Shown here piece after piece: positions 1 to 8,370 of a stretch of 18,414 bases of DNA. Made by a program: the position numbers and the translations under genes. Location: contig DASQFU010000170.1 of NCBI GenBank assembly GCA_035632955.1, positions 1-18,414 on the forward strand, read 5' to 3'. This DNA is from DASQFU01 sp035632955 (GTDB lineage: Bacteria > Eisenbacteria > RBG-16-71-46). Each line of letters begins with the position of its first letter. Positions within the stretch are counted from its first letter, which is position 1. Below the pieces are notes generated by a model. It made no database searches. It worked only from the letters and a program-made list of their open reading frames with translations, and was not told the origin of the DNA.

Positions 1-1
1 A

Positions 2-1009
2 TCATCCCTGGGCCTTCCACCACACGAACAGCGAGGTCAGCATGATGTTGGCGAGCGAGAGCGGCAGGAGCACCTTCCAGCCCAGATTCATGAGCTGGTC
101 GTAGCGCAGCCGCGGGAAGGTCCAGCGCACCCAGATGAAGAAGAACAGCAGCACGGCGAGCTTGAGGAAGAACCAAATGAACTTGAGCGAGTCGGGCAGC
201 CACGGCCCCTGCCAGCCGCCGAGAAACAGCGTCACCGCGATGCAGGAGATGACGATCACGTTCGCGAACTCGCCGAGGAAGAACAAGCCGAACTTCATAC
301 TCGAGTACTCGGTATGAAACCCAGCGACCAGCTCCGCCTCGGCCTCGGGGAGATCGAATGGTGCCCGGTTCGTCTCGGCGAGCGCCGTGATCATGAAGAT
401 GGCGAACGACAGAAAGCCAAAGGGCGTCACCACGAACCATGCCCCTTGTTGCATCTCGACGATGTCCATCAGCGACAACGAACCGGCGAACAACAGCACC
501 GGGATCGTCGAGATCCCCATCGCCAGCTCGTAGGAGATCATCTGCGCCGCCGAGCGCAGGCCGCCGAGCAGCGCGTACTTGTTGTTCGACGACCAGCCGC
601 CGAGCGTGATCGCGTACACGCCCAGGCTCGACATGGCGAGGAACAGCAGCAGCGCGACGTTGACGTCGGTGACGCGAAACGGGTCGGTCGGTCCGAAGGG
701 GATGACCGAGAACGTGACCAGAGCCGGGATCACCGCCAGCATCGGCGCGATGTGGAATACGACCTTGCTCGCGCCTTCGGGGATGAACTCCTCCTTGAAG
801 AACAGCTTGAGCACGTCGGCGACCGGCTGCAGCAGCCCGAACGGCCCGACCCGGTTCGGGCCGACGCGCGCCTGCATGTGGCCCGCGATCTTGCGCTCCG
901 CGTAGATCAGGTACGACACGATCCCGAGCATCGCGTGCAGGATCACGATGATCTTCACGAGCGCCCAGAACACGAACTGAAAATCGGGGTGGTTCCAGAG
1001 GGCGGCCAT
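2..1009 (-). CDS. nuoH: NADH-quinone oxidoreductase subunit H (NuoH)
   Basis: Membrane subunit of respiratory complex I that joins the peripheral arm to the proton-pumping arm and forms much of the quinone-access chamber. The 335-residue product has the usual family length and about eight hydrophobic segments. Family signatures are present: AERKIAGHMQARVGPNRVGP at residues 37-56, and ETNRAPFDLPEAEAELVAG at about 212-230, part of the conserved acidic loop near the quinone site. It starts at ATG 1009, 6 bp after the nuoG stop, and ends with TGA right at the window edge, so the gene is complete. It is the last gene visible in the etf-nuo operon; nuoI and later genes would lie beyond position 1. 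No key residue appears to be missing. Confidence 0.97.
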   Translation of the reverse strand: MAALWNHPDFQFVFWALVKIIVILHAMLGIVSYLIYAERKIAGHMQARVGPNRVGPFGLLQPVADVLKLFFKEEFIPEGASKVVFHIAPMLAVIPALVTFSVIPFGPTDPFRVTDVNVALLLFLAMSSLGVYAITLGGWSSNNKYALLGGLRSAAQMISYELAMGISTIPVLLFAGSLSLMDIVEMQQGAWFVVTPFGFLSFAIFMITALAETNRAPFDLPEAEAELVAGFHTEYSSMKFGLFFLGEFANVIVISCIAVTLFLGGWQGPWLPDSLKFIWFFLKLAVLLFFFIWVRWTFPRLRYDQLMNLGWKVLLPLSLANIMLTSLFVWWKAQG

Positions 1010-1015
1010 GCCGCG

Positions 1016-3685
1016 TCAGGCTCCGATCGTTTCGACGGCCGCCTTGCGCGCGGCCACTCTCAGTCCCGCGCCCGCAGGCGCGCCCAGCCGGTTGAGCTCG
1101 ACCTCGGGGTAGGCGTACGGCACGAACACCGCCCCCGCCGGCACGCCGTCGTCGATTCCGACCGGAAGCCGCAAGCTGCCGCTCGGGCCAGCGAGCTCGA
1201 TCGGCTCCCCCTCGGCAACGCCGAGACGCGCCGCCTCGCCCGGATTCAGGAACGCGCGCGCGCGCTTCGCGAGCTTCGGCAACAGGTCGCCGTGCGAGGA
1301 CAAGCTCCCCTGCAGGAACAGCACACCGCCGCCGAGTAGCCACAGACCCTCGCCGGCCGGCGGTGCGCCATCGCGTGACGCGGCGAGCATGCCGGGCGCG
1401 GCCTCGCGTGACCACTGCGGGCCGAGCGGCAGCAGCACGGCCCAGCTCAATCCCCGGACGATCGGGACCAGTCGCGCGATCTCCCGGAACACGTCTTCGG
1501 CGGTGCGGTACGACCAACTCGCACCGAGGTCGCGGGCCACCGCCTGAAAGATCTCCCAGTCCGGACGGCTGCCCTTGCGCGGCGTCAGCGCGCGCACCGA
1601 CTTCTGGAGCCGGCGCTCGCAGTTGACGATCACGCCCTCCTTTTCCGCGAAGGACGCGGCGGGGAACACGACGTGCGCCTTGCGTGCGGTCTCGGTCAGG
1701 AACAGATCGTTGACGACGACCAGCTCGCAGCGCTCGAGCGCCTGCTCCGCGAGCGCGCGGTCGGGAGCGCTCTTGAGCCAATGGTCGCTCACGATCCACA
1801 ACGCCTTGATCTTCCCCTCCGCGGCCGCGCGCAGGATCTCGGGCGCGGTCAGCCCGCGCTCGGTCGGCAGCTCACGGCCCCATTGCGCCCCGTAGGTTCC
1901 CTTCGCCTCCGCGACCGGCTGATAGCCGGGCAGGAGGTCCGGCGTGAGACCCATGTCGAGCGCCCCTTGCGAGTTGTTCTGAGGGCCCAGGTACATGACC
2001 GACGAGCGCTCCGCGGTCAGCGCGCCGCTGAGCCAGCCCAGGCTCTCGATCGCCTGCAACAGCGCGGGAGCCTGGGGATGCTCGGTGTAGGCGCGCCCGA
2101 ACAGCACCGCCTTGCGCGCCGCGCCCCGCAGCCGCTCGGCCGCGCTTCGGAACGCGGAGGCAGGAACGCCGGTCAGCGATTCCGCGTGCTCAACCGTCCA
2201 TTCCGCCAGCGCCGTGCGCAGCGCGGGCAGTCCCTTCGCCACGTCGGCCGGCAATCCTTCCGGCTCCTCGAGATCCAGCAGCGCGCGCATCAGACCGTGC
2301 ATCACGGCCAGCTCCGAACCCGGCGTCGGCGCCAGATGATCGCCGCGGAACTTGGGGCGCGCGAGCTTGACGCGGCGCGGATGGACGATCGTCAGATGAA
2401 GGCCCGTGTGGTGCTGGCCGCGGATGACCTGCGCCTGCGCGAGCGGCGATTCGCCCTGCAGATCGTCGCCCAGGACCAGCACCTCCTGGACGCGCGTGAG
2501 GTCGTCGAACGTCAGCAGCGGACGGCCGCCCCCGGTGGCGCGCAGCATCCCATCGCCGGGAACCGGGGCGGTGAAGCGCGTGCGGGCGTCGACGTGGTTC
2601 GTGCCGATCACACCGCGCGCCAGCTTCTGGAACAGATACTGCTCCTCGAGCGTCAGCTTCTCCCCGCCCAGAAACGCGATCGCACCCGGCCCGTGCTGGG
2701 CCGAGATCTCGCGCAGGCGCGCGGCGGTGAACGCGACGGCCGCGTCGAATCCGGCCGGCGTCAAGGCGCCCCCGAGCTTCAACAACGGCGCGGACAGACG
2801 CTCCGCGTGGTTCACGAACTCGTAGCCGAAGCGGCCGCGCACGCACAGGTACTCCTGGTTCACGCCGCGATGCTCGGTGCCGCGCACGCGCAGCACTTCG
2901 TTCCCGCGCACGCCGAGCCGTACCGAGCAGCCGTTCGAGCAATAGGGACAGATGGTGATGTGCTGGCGCAGGTCCCAGGGCCGGGCCTTGAATCGATACG
3001 GCAGCGCCGTCAGGGCGCCCACCGGGCACACCTCGATGCAGTTTCCGCACTGCTCGCACTCGAGCGGCTGGCGATTGAAGGACGAGATCTCCGTCCACAC
3101 GCCGCGCTGGTGCGCCGTCAGCGCGTCGTCGCCCATGATCTCGTCGCAGTAGCGCACGCACCGCATGCACACGATGCAGCGGTTGGCCTCTTTCTTCACG
3201 ACCGGGCCGAGATCCTCCGAGTCGAACGTGCGCTTCGCCTCGTCCATGCGCGAGAAATCGTGGCCGAACGCGAACGCGAGATCCTGGAGCTGGCATTCGC
3301 CGCCCTCGTCGCACACCGGACAGTCGAGCGGATGATTGACGAGCAGGAACTCCATCACGCCCTTGCGCGCTTTGACCGCGGCTTCGGATTCCGTGCGCAC
3401 GTGCATGCCGTCGGTCACGAACGTCGTGCAGCCGGTCTGGACCTTAGGCATCCACGCGATCTCGGGCCGGCCGCCGGGAGCGGTCATGGGCTGCCGGTCA
3501 GGGCCGAGCTTCGGCACGCCGATCTCGACGACGCAGATGCGGCACGCGCCGAGCGGCGGGAGCTTGTGCTGCGAGCAGAAGATCGGCACGTGGACTTCGG
3601 CCACACGCGCCGCGTCGGTGACGAGCGTGCCCGCGGGCACCTCGACCACGCGGTCGTTGATCGTCACCCGGCAGACCGTGCTCAT
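1016..3685 (-). CDS. nuoG: NADH-quinone oxidoreductase subunit G (NuoG), iron-sulfur rich
   Basis: Large electron-transfer subunit of the complex I peripheral arm (889 residues). Visible ligand sets in order: a 2Fe-2S ferredoxin domain with C37, C48, C51 and C86 (N1b); a His-Cys3 set H118, C122, C125, C131 (N5); two CxxCxxCxxxC motifs at C170/C173/C176/C180 and C210/C213/C216/C220; and C246, C249, C253, C281, matching the N7 set found in only some bacteria. A molybdopterin-oxidoreductase-like domain follows and makes up most of the rest; in this family it normally carries no metal. E. coli and bovine proteins have only one quartet (N4) where two complete motifs stand here, so an additional 4Fe-4S cluster is inferred. 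ATG 3685 overlaps the nuoF stop in an ATGA, implying coupled translation. Confidence 0.96.
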   Translation of the reverse strand: MSTVCRVTINDRVVEVPAGTLVTDAARVAEVHVPIFCSQHKLPPLGACRICVVEIGVPKLGPDRQPMTAPGGRPEIAWMPKVQTGCTTFVTDGMHVRTESEAAVKARKGVMEFLLVNHPLDCPVCDEGGECQLQDLAFAFGHDFSRMDEAKRTFDSEDLGPVVKKEANRCIVCMRCVRYCDEIMGDDALTAHQRGVWTEISSFNRQPLECEQCGNCIEVCPVGALTALPYRFKARPWDLRQHITICPYCSNGCSVRLGVRGNEVLRVRGTEHRGVNQEYLCVRGRFGYEFVNHAERLSAPLLKLGGALTPAGFDAAVAFTAARLREISAQHGPGAIAFLGGEKLTLEEQYLFQKLARGVIGTNHVDARTRFTAPVPGDGMLRATGGGRPLLTFDDLTRVQEVLVLGDDLQGESPLAQAQVIRGQHHTGLHLTIVHPRRVKLARPKFRGDHLAPTPGSELAVMHGLMRALLDLEEPEGLPADVAKGLPALRTALAEWTVEHAESLTGVPASAFRSAAERLRGAARKAVLFGRAYTEHPQAPALLQAIESLGWLSGALTAERSSVMYLGPQNNSQGALDMGLTPDLLPGYQPVAEAKGTYGAQWGRELPTERGLTAPEILRAAAEGKIKALWIVSDHWLKSAPDRALAEQALERCELVVVNDLFLTETARKAHVVFPAASFAEKEGVIVNCERRLQKSVRALTPRKGSRPDWEIFQAVARDLGASWSYRTAEDVFREIARLVPIVRGLSWAVLLPLGPQWSREAAPGMLAASRDGAPPAGEGLWLLGGGVLFLQGSLSSHGDLLPKLAKRARAFLNPGEAARLGVAEGEPIELAGPSGSLRLPVGIDDGVPAGAVFVPYAYPEVELNRLGAPAGAGLRVAARKAAVETIGA

Positions 3686-5001
3686 GCGCTGGCTCCCACC
3701 GGCTCCTGGACGCGCTCCGGTTTACGCCGGTTGACGAGGCAGCGCTTGTGCTGGACGTGGTGCTCGAACTCGGGTCGGAAGTGCTTGATCGCGCCCATCA
3801 CCGGCATCGCGGCCGCGTCCCCAAGCGCGCAGAAGGACTTGCCGAGGATGTTGTCGGACACGTCCCACAACAGATCGATGTCGCGCTCGCGGCCGTGTCC
3901 GCTCTCCAGCCGCTCGAACACCTCGCTCATCCAGTACGTACCTTCGCGGCACGGCGTGCACTTGCCGCACGACTCGTGCTCGTAGAAGCGGGTGATGTTG
4001 TAGAGCGCGTCGACGATGCAGGTCTGGTCGTCGATCACGATCACGCCGCCCGAGCCGAGCATGGTGCCGGCGGCGGCCATGGACTCGAAATCGAGACCCG
4101 TATCGAGCATGTCCGCCGGCAGCAACGGCACCGACGAGCCGCCGGGGATCACGGCCTTGACCTTCATGCCGTCGCGCATGCCGCCGCACTGCTCGTTCAA
4201 CAGCCGGGAGAGCGGCAGTCCCATCGACACCTCGTAGTTGCCGGGCCGTTCCACCGGTCCAGAGACCGACAGCACTTTCGTGCCCGGGCTCTTCTCCGTG
4301 CCCCACTGGCGAAACCACGCGGCGCCGTGCTTCAGGATGTGGGGCACGTTCATCAGCGTCTCGACGTTGTTGACGACGGTCGGCGAAGCATAGAGCCCTT
4401 CGACCGCCGGGAACGGAGGCTTGAGGCGCGGCTGGCCGCGATAGCCCTCCAGCGACGAGAGCAGTGCCGTCTCCTCGCCGCAGATGTAGGCCCCGGCGCC
4501 GAGATGCGTGACGATGTCGTAGCGGAAGTCGCTGCCCGCGATCCGCTCGCCCAGCAGCTTCGCCGCCTTGGCGTCGGCGATCGCGCGATCGAGGATGCGC
4601 TGGATGTACTCGAACTCGCCGCGCAAATAGATGTACCCGACGTGGGATTGGATCGCCCAACCGGCGAGGATCATGCCTTCGATCAGCAGGTGGGGATTCT
4701 TCTCCATCAGCTCCCGGTCCTTGAACGTCCCGGGCTCGCTTTCGTCGGCGTTGCAGACCACGTATTTCGCCTTCGGCGTCTGCTTGGGAACGAAGCTCCA
4801 CTTCATGCCGGTCGGGAAGCCGGCGCCGCCGCGACCGCGCAGCCCGGCGGCCTTGACGACGTCGATGCACTCGTCCGGCGTCTTGTTGCCCAGCACCTCG
4901 CCGAGCACGTCATAGCCGCCGCCCTTGCGGTAGACGTCGAGCGTGGCGAGATCGGGCGTGTCGATGTCCTTGAAGAGCAGCGGGCCGCGCTCGGTGCTCA
5001 T
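3682..5001 (-). CDS. nuoF: NADH-quinone oxidoreductase subunit F (NuoF), NADH-binding
   Basis: This 439-residue subunit oxidises NADH with FMN and passes electrons into the iron-sulfur chain of complex I. The FMN/NADH-binding glycine-rich stretch GLRGRGGAGFPTGMKWSF is at residues 53-70, and GAGAYICGEETALLSSLEG at 168-186. The N3 4Fe-4S ligands are C345, C348 and C351 (SCGKCTPCREGT) plus C391. The frame stays open upstream into nuoE, but family length and the N-terminus place the start at ATG 5001, which overlaps the nuoE TGA by 4 nt. The 3' end overlaps nuoG in the same way. Full-length, with all expected cofactor residues. Confidence 0.97.
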   Translation of the reverse strand: MSTERGPLLFKDIDTPDLATLDVYRKGGGYDVLGEVLGNKTPDECIDVVKAAGLRGRGGAGFPTGMKWSFVPKQTPKAKYVVCNADESEPGTFKDRELMEKNPHLLIEGMILAGWAIQSHVGYIYLRGEFEYIQRILDRAIADAKAAKLLGERIAGSDFRYDIVTHLGAGAYICGEETALLSSLEGYRGQPRLKPPFPAVEGLYASPTVVNNVETLMNVPHILKHGAAWFRQWGTEKSPGTKVLSVSGPVERPGNYEVSMGLPLSRLLNEQCGGMRDGMKVKAVIPGGSSVPLLPADMLDTGLDFESMAAAGTMLGSGGVIVIDDQTCIVDALYNITRFYEHESCGKCTPCREGTYWMSEVFERLESGHGRERDIDLLWDVSDNILGKSFCALGDAAAMPVMGAIKHFRPEFEHHVQHKRCLVNRRKPERVQEPVGASA

Positions 5002-5570
5002 TTCAATGTCTCCAGCAGGCGGTCCACCTGGGTCTCGTCGACGTTCTCGCGGTAGTCGAAGTTGACCTGCATGCACGGCCCTCCACCGCACGCGGCCAGG
5101 CATTCCACGCGCCGCAGCGTGAAGCGCCCATCCGGCGTGGTCTCGCCGTGCCCGATCCCGAGCTTGCGTTCGAGGTGTCGGAACAGGCGGTCGGCGCCCA
5201 TCAGCGAGCACGACAGGGTCATGCACACCTGCAGGTGGTGCCGGCCGACCGGCTTGAGGTTGAACATGGTGTAGAACGTGGCGATCCCGAACACCTCCGG
5301 CTCCGGCAGGCCCACGGCGCGCGCCGCGAGCTGGAGCGCCGCCGGCGGCAGCCAGCCGATCTCGCGCTGGAGAATCCACAGCACCGGCAAGATCGCCGAC
5401 CGGGGATTCGGGTAGCGCTGCACCGCCTGCTCCATCTCCTTGCGGATCTTGTCTCCGGTCACGACCGGCCCCAACAACTCAGCCGAGACCCAGGCGGTGC
5501 GGTCGGCGGCCGGCATCGCGGGCGTACCGGCACCCGGCTCTCGGGGCAGCGGCGGATTCGTCCGGCTCAC
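4998..5570 (-). CDS. nuoE: NADH-quinone oxidoreductase subunit E (NuoE), 2Fe-2S
   Basis: Small thioredoxin-fold subunit that carries the N1a 2Fe-2S cluster beside NuoF. From GTG 5570 the product is 190 residues, with cluster ligands C116 and C121 (VCMTLSC) and C157 and C161 (ECLAACGGGPC). GTG 5570 was chosen because it overlaps the nuoD stop in a GTGA and has GGGGAG 8 nt upstream. The next in-frame ATG at 5516 would give 172 residues, closer to the usual length of about 160-170, but has no clear ribosome-binding site. The first 20 or so residues are proline-rich and not conserved, so the start remains somewhat open. It overlaps nuoF by 4 nt. Confidence 0.93.
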   Translation of the reverse strand: MSRTNPPLPREPGAGTPAMPAADRTAWVSAELLGPVVTGDKIRKEMEQAVQRYPNPRSAILPVLWILQREIGWLPPAALQLAARAVGLPEPEVFGIATFYTMFNLKPVGRHHLQVCMTLSCSLMGADRLFRHLERKLGIGHGETTPDGRFTLRRVECLAACGGGPCMQVNFDYRENVDETQVDRLLETLK

Positions 5571-6745
5571 CGGTCGATCTCCCCGAGCACGATGTCGAGG
5601 CTGCCGATCGCCGTGATGACGTCCGCGACCAGATGCCCTTCCACCATCTTTGGCAGGCACTGGAGATTCACGAACGACGGCGAGCGCACCTTCATTCGCC
5701 AGGGTCGCGGCGTGCCGTCGGAAACCAGGTAGAAGCCGAGCTCTCCCTTCGGGGCCTCGATCGCCAGGTAAGCCTCCCCGACCGGCGGGAAGAAACCGTG
5801 CGCCACGATCTTGAAGTGATGGATCAGGGCCTCCATCGACGTCTTCACTTCTTCCTTGGGCGGGATCACGTACTTGTAGTTGCGCAGCCGATAGTCGCCC
5901 GGGCCGAGCTCGCGCACCCGCTGGATGGCTTGGTGGGCGATGCGCGTGGATTGGCGCATCTCCTGGACTCGGACCAGGTAGCGGTCGTAGGCGTCGCCGG
6001 TCGCGCCGACCGGCACGTCGAAATCGTAGCGGTCGTAGCCGCTGTACGGTTGGGTCTTGCGCAGGTCCCACTGGACGCCCGACCCGCGCAGCGTCGGCCC
6101 GGTCGCCCCGAGCGCGAGCGCGTCCTTCGCCGAGAGCGGTGCGACGCCCTTCGTGCGCGCGAGCCAGATCGGATTCTGGCTCAGCAGCGCCTCGTACTCG
6201 TCGACGTGCGCGGGCATCTCGTCCACGAACTTCTGGCACTTGTCGAGCAGACCCTCGGGAATGTCCATGGCCAGTCCGCCGACGCGGAAGTACGAAGCCG
6301 TCATGCGCGCTCCGCACACCATGTCGTAGATCGACAGCACCTTCTCGCGCTCGCGGAAGCAATAGAAGAAGACGGTCATGGCGCCGATGTCGAGCGCGTG
6401 CGTGCCGAGCCAGACGCAATGGGCGCTGATGCGCGTGAGCTCGGTCAGCAGCACCCGGATCGCTTCGACCCTGGGCGGCGCTTCGATGTCGAGCAGCTTC
6501 TCGGCCGCCAGGCACAGCGCCAGGTTGTTGGAGAGCGGGGCGAGGTAGTCCATCCGGTCGGTCTGGGGGATGGATTGGGTGTAGGTCTTGTACTCCGCCT
6601 GCTTCTCCATGCCGGTGTGGAGATAGCCGATGATCGGCTTCGCCTTGATCACCGTCTCGCCGTCGAGCTCGAGCGCGACGCGCAACACGCCGTGGGTCGA
6701 GGGGTGCTGGGGCCCCATGTTGAGCGTCATGGTCTCGGTGCGCAC
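5567..6745 (-). CDS. nuoD: NADH-quinone oxidoreductase subunit D (NuoD), 49-kDa type
   Basis: Subunit that shapes the quinone-reduction site next to cluster N2. The 392-residue protein has the N-terminal GPQHPSTHGVLRV motif at residues 11-23. H18 and Y67 (DRMDYLAP) are 49 residues apart, the same spacing as the quinone-binding His38 and Tyr87 of the Thermus subunit. It ends in the family tail DIVLGEIDR. It is separate from nuoC, unlike the E. coli NuoCD fusion. GTG 6745 is preferred because GAGG lies 6 nt upstream; ATG 6730 (residue 6) is the alternative and would lose only five residues. The gap from nuoC is 13 bp, and the stop overlaps the nuoE GTG. Confidence 0.97.
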   Translation of the reverse strand: MRTETMTLNMGPQHPSTHGVLRVALELDGETVIKAKPIIGYLHTGMEKQAEYKTYTQSIPQTDRMDYLAPLSNNLALCLAAEKLLDIEAPPRVEAIRVLLTELTRISAHCVWLGTHALDIGAMTVFFYCFREREKVLSIYDMVCGARMTASYFRVGGLAMDIPEGLLDKCQKFVDEMPAHVDEYEALLSQNPIWLARTKGVAPLSAKDALALGATGPTLRGSGVQWDLRKTQPYSGYDRYDFDVPVGATGDAYDRYLVRVQEMRQSTRIAHQAIQRVRELGPGDYRLRNYKYVIPPKEEVKTSMEALIHHFKIVAHGFFPPVGEAYLAIEAPKGELGFYLVSDGTPRPWRMKVRSPSFVNLQCLPKMVEGHLVADVITAIGSLDIVLGEIDR

Positions 6746-6758
6746 GAATGACCTCGAG

Positions 6759-7322
6759 TCAGTGAGCCTTGTACTTCACCCGCTTCGGCTTGAGCTGCTT
6801 CAGATCGGGGGCCGGCGGGATGCGGTTGGGCGTGTTGTGCGTGAACGAGACTTCCTGGTAGCCGAGCGGCGAGTCCTTGCGCAGCGGCCAACCCACCCAG
6901 TCGTCGGGAAGCAGGATTCGGGTGAGGTCGGGATGGCCGGCGAACCGGATTCCGTAGAAGTCGTACGCCTCGCGCTCGTGCCAGTTCGCGGTCGGCCATA
7001 CGTCCACGACCGACGGCAGCTCGGGACGCTCTTCGGGCACCTGCACTTTGAGTACTATGCGCGCGTTGTGGGTGAGCGAGACGAGGTGGTAGACGATCTC
7101 GAAGCGCGGATCCTTCGGCAGCAGATCCACTCCGGTCACGCACGAGAGCAGCGCGAAATCCAGCTCGGGATCGTCGCGCAGGAACCGGCACACGTCCGGG
7201 AGGTGATCGGCCGGTACGAACAACGACGCGTCCCGCACCGCCGCACCCTCCTGCCGGCGAATCGCGACGTTCGGAAAGCGCTCCTTCAGGCGTTGCTCGA
7301 CCCGCTCGGGAGCGAGCGGCAT
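6759..7322 (-). CDS. nuoC: NADH-quinone oxidoreductase subunit C (NuoC), 30-kDa type
   Basis: Peripheral-arm scaffold subunit of complex I, 187 residues and without cofactors. The family signature runs from about residue 116 to 150: EREAYDFYGIRFAGHPDL followed by TRILLPDDWVGWPLRKD. A basic tail (KPKRVKYKAH) closes the protein. ATG 7322 shares its A with the nuoB TGA in a TGATG junction, which supports translational coupling. The frame is open further upstream inside nuoB, but that stretch is an Arg/Pro-rich shadow without family similarity. Full-length and unfused to NuoD. Confidence 0.96.
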   Translation of the reverse strand: MPLAPERVEQRLKERFPNVAIRRQEGAAVRDASLFVPADHLPDVCRFLRDDPELDFALLSCVTGVDLLPKDPRFEIVYHLVSLTHNARIVLKVQVPEERPELPSVVDVWPTANWHEREAYDFYGIRFAGHPDLTRILLPDDWVGWPLRKDSPLGYQEVSFTHNTPNRIPPAPDLKQLKPKRVKYKAH

Positions 7323-7924
7323 CAGGCCGCCCCCTTCTTCCGTCGCGGCGTGGGCCCGAGCTCGATCGAGGAGCCGAGGATCTTCTCCTGGAGCTTCATG
7401 ATCCCGTGGATCAGGCCCTCCGGCCGCGGCGGGCAGCCGGGGACGTAGACGTCCACCGGCACGATCTTGTCGACGCCCTGCAGGATCGCGTAGTTGTTGA
7501 ACATGCCGCCGCACGAAGCGCACGCACCCATCGAGATCACCCACTTCGGGTCCGGCATCTGGTCGTAGAGCTGGCGCAGCACCGGCGCCATCTTCACGCT
7601 CACGCGTCCCGCCACGATCATGAGGTCGGCTTGCCGCGGCGAAGCACGGAACACCTCGGCCCCGAAGCGCGAGATGTCGAAGCGCGGCCCGACGATCGCC
7701 ATCATCTCGATCGCGCAGCACGCGAGTCCGAATCCCAGCGGCCAGATCGCGTTCGCCCGCGCCCAGTTCACCATCTTCTCGACCGACGTGAACAGCACGC
7801 CGTGCTCGAGCTCCTCGCGGATCGCGCGGTCGCTGTCCGGCGCACCAGGGCCCGGGCCCGGCGTGGCCGCCGGCGCATCCGGCAGGACCCGGAATGGATT
7901 GATCGCCTGCTTCTCGTCGCTCAT
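7322..7924 (-). CDS. nuoB: NADH-quinone oxidoreductase subunit B (NuoB), cluster N2
   Basis: Carries the terminal 4Fe-4S cluster N2, which passes electrons to quinone. The 200-residue protein shows tandem C69-C70 (GLACCAIEMM), C135 (GACASCGG) and C164 (VPGCPPRPE). The spacings of 65 and 29 residues match those of the Thermus Nqo6 ligands. The first 40 or so residues form a Pro/Gly/Ala-rich extension before the conserved core and may be disordered. ATG 7924 is preceded on the minus strand by a strong GGGGAGGA ribosome-binding site. A 55-bp gap separates it from nuoA, the widest gap inside the operon. All ligands are present. Confidence 0.97.
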   Translation of the reverse strand: MSDEKQAINPFRVLPDAPAATPGPGPGAPDSDRAIREELEHGVLFTSVEKMVNWARANAIWPLGFGLACCAIEMMAIVGPRFDISRFGAEVFRASPRQADLMIVAGRVSVKMAPVLRQLYDQMPDPKWVISMGACASCGGMFNNYAILQGVDKIVPVDVYVPGCPPRPEGLIHGIMKLQEKILGSSIELGPTPRRKKGAA

Positions 7925-7979
7925 GACGGTCCTCCCCGACCCTGTCCGCGCGGCTCCGGCTTCCCGGTGCCGAAGGCCT

Positions 7980-8333
7980 TCACTCCCACTCCAGCGCCCG
8001 CTGCTTCAGCAGGTAGAGGTAGCCGACGAGCAGGATCACGATGAACAGCACCATCTCGATCAGTCCGTACCAGCCGAGCTGCCGAAACGAGACCGCCCAC
8101 GGGTACAGGAAGACCGCCTCGATGTCGAACAGGATGAACAGCACCGCGACCAGGTAGAACTTGATCGAGAACCGCTCGCGCGCGTCCCCGACCGGCTCGA
8201 CGCCGCATTCGTAGGACGACATCTTGGCCGCATTCTTCCGGCGCGGCACGATGATGGTCGAGAGCAGTATCGTCCCGCCCGCGAACGCGATCGCGACCAG
8301 CAGGAACAGCAGGATTGGAAAGTACTCGCGCAT
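7980..8333 (-). CDS. nuoA: NADH-quinone oxidoreductase subunit A (NuoA)
   Basis: Small membrane subunit at the joint between the two arms of complex I, next to the quinone chamber. The 117 residues form three predicted membrane helices at about 5-27, 58-79 and 86-109. The first loop has the conserved SYECGVEP motif, with the cysteine typical of the family, followed by FSIKFYLVAVLFILFDIEAV, whose Asp-Glu pair is characteristic. ATG 8333 has AGGGA 8 nt upstream. It lies 37 bp after the etfA stop with no visible terminator between them, so etfBA and nuo are probably one transcript. Confidence 0.97.
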   Translation of the reverse strand: MREYFPILLFLLVAIAFAGGTILLSTIIVPRRKNAAKMSSYECGVEPVGDARERFSIKFYLVAVLFILFDIEAVFLYPWAVSFRQLGWYGLIEMVLFIVILLVGYLYLLKQRALEWE

Positions 8334-8370
8334 GACCGTGATCCCTGACTCTCTATCCCGAGCCGCTCAT

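Noticed and set aside
314..1339. Long plus-strand open frame opposite nuoH and nuoG
   Set aside because: Arg/His/Asp-rich low-complexity translation, a typical antisense shadow of a GC-rich gene; both sense genes are unmistakable.
1673..3985. 770-codon plus-strand open frame opposite nuoG and the nuoF end
   Set aside because: The product is rich in R, A, H, Q and E with no domain, and it spans a gene junction; it exists because of codon bias on the sense strand.
5002..5379. In-frame upstream extension of nuoF
   Set aside because: It lies inside nuoE in another frame, and the NuoF family N-terminus and ATGA overlap fix the start at 5001.
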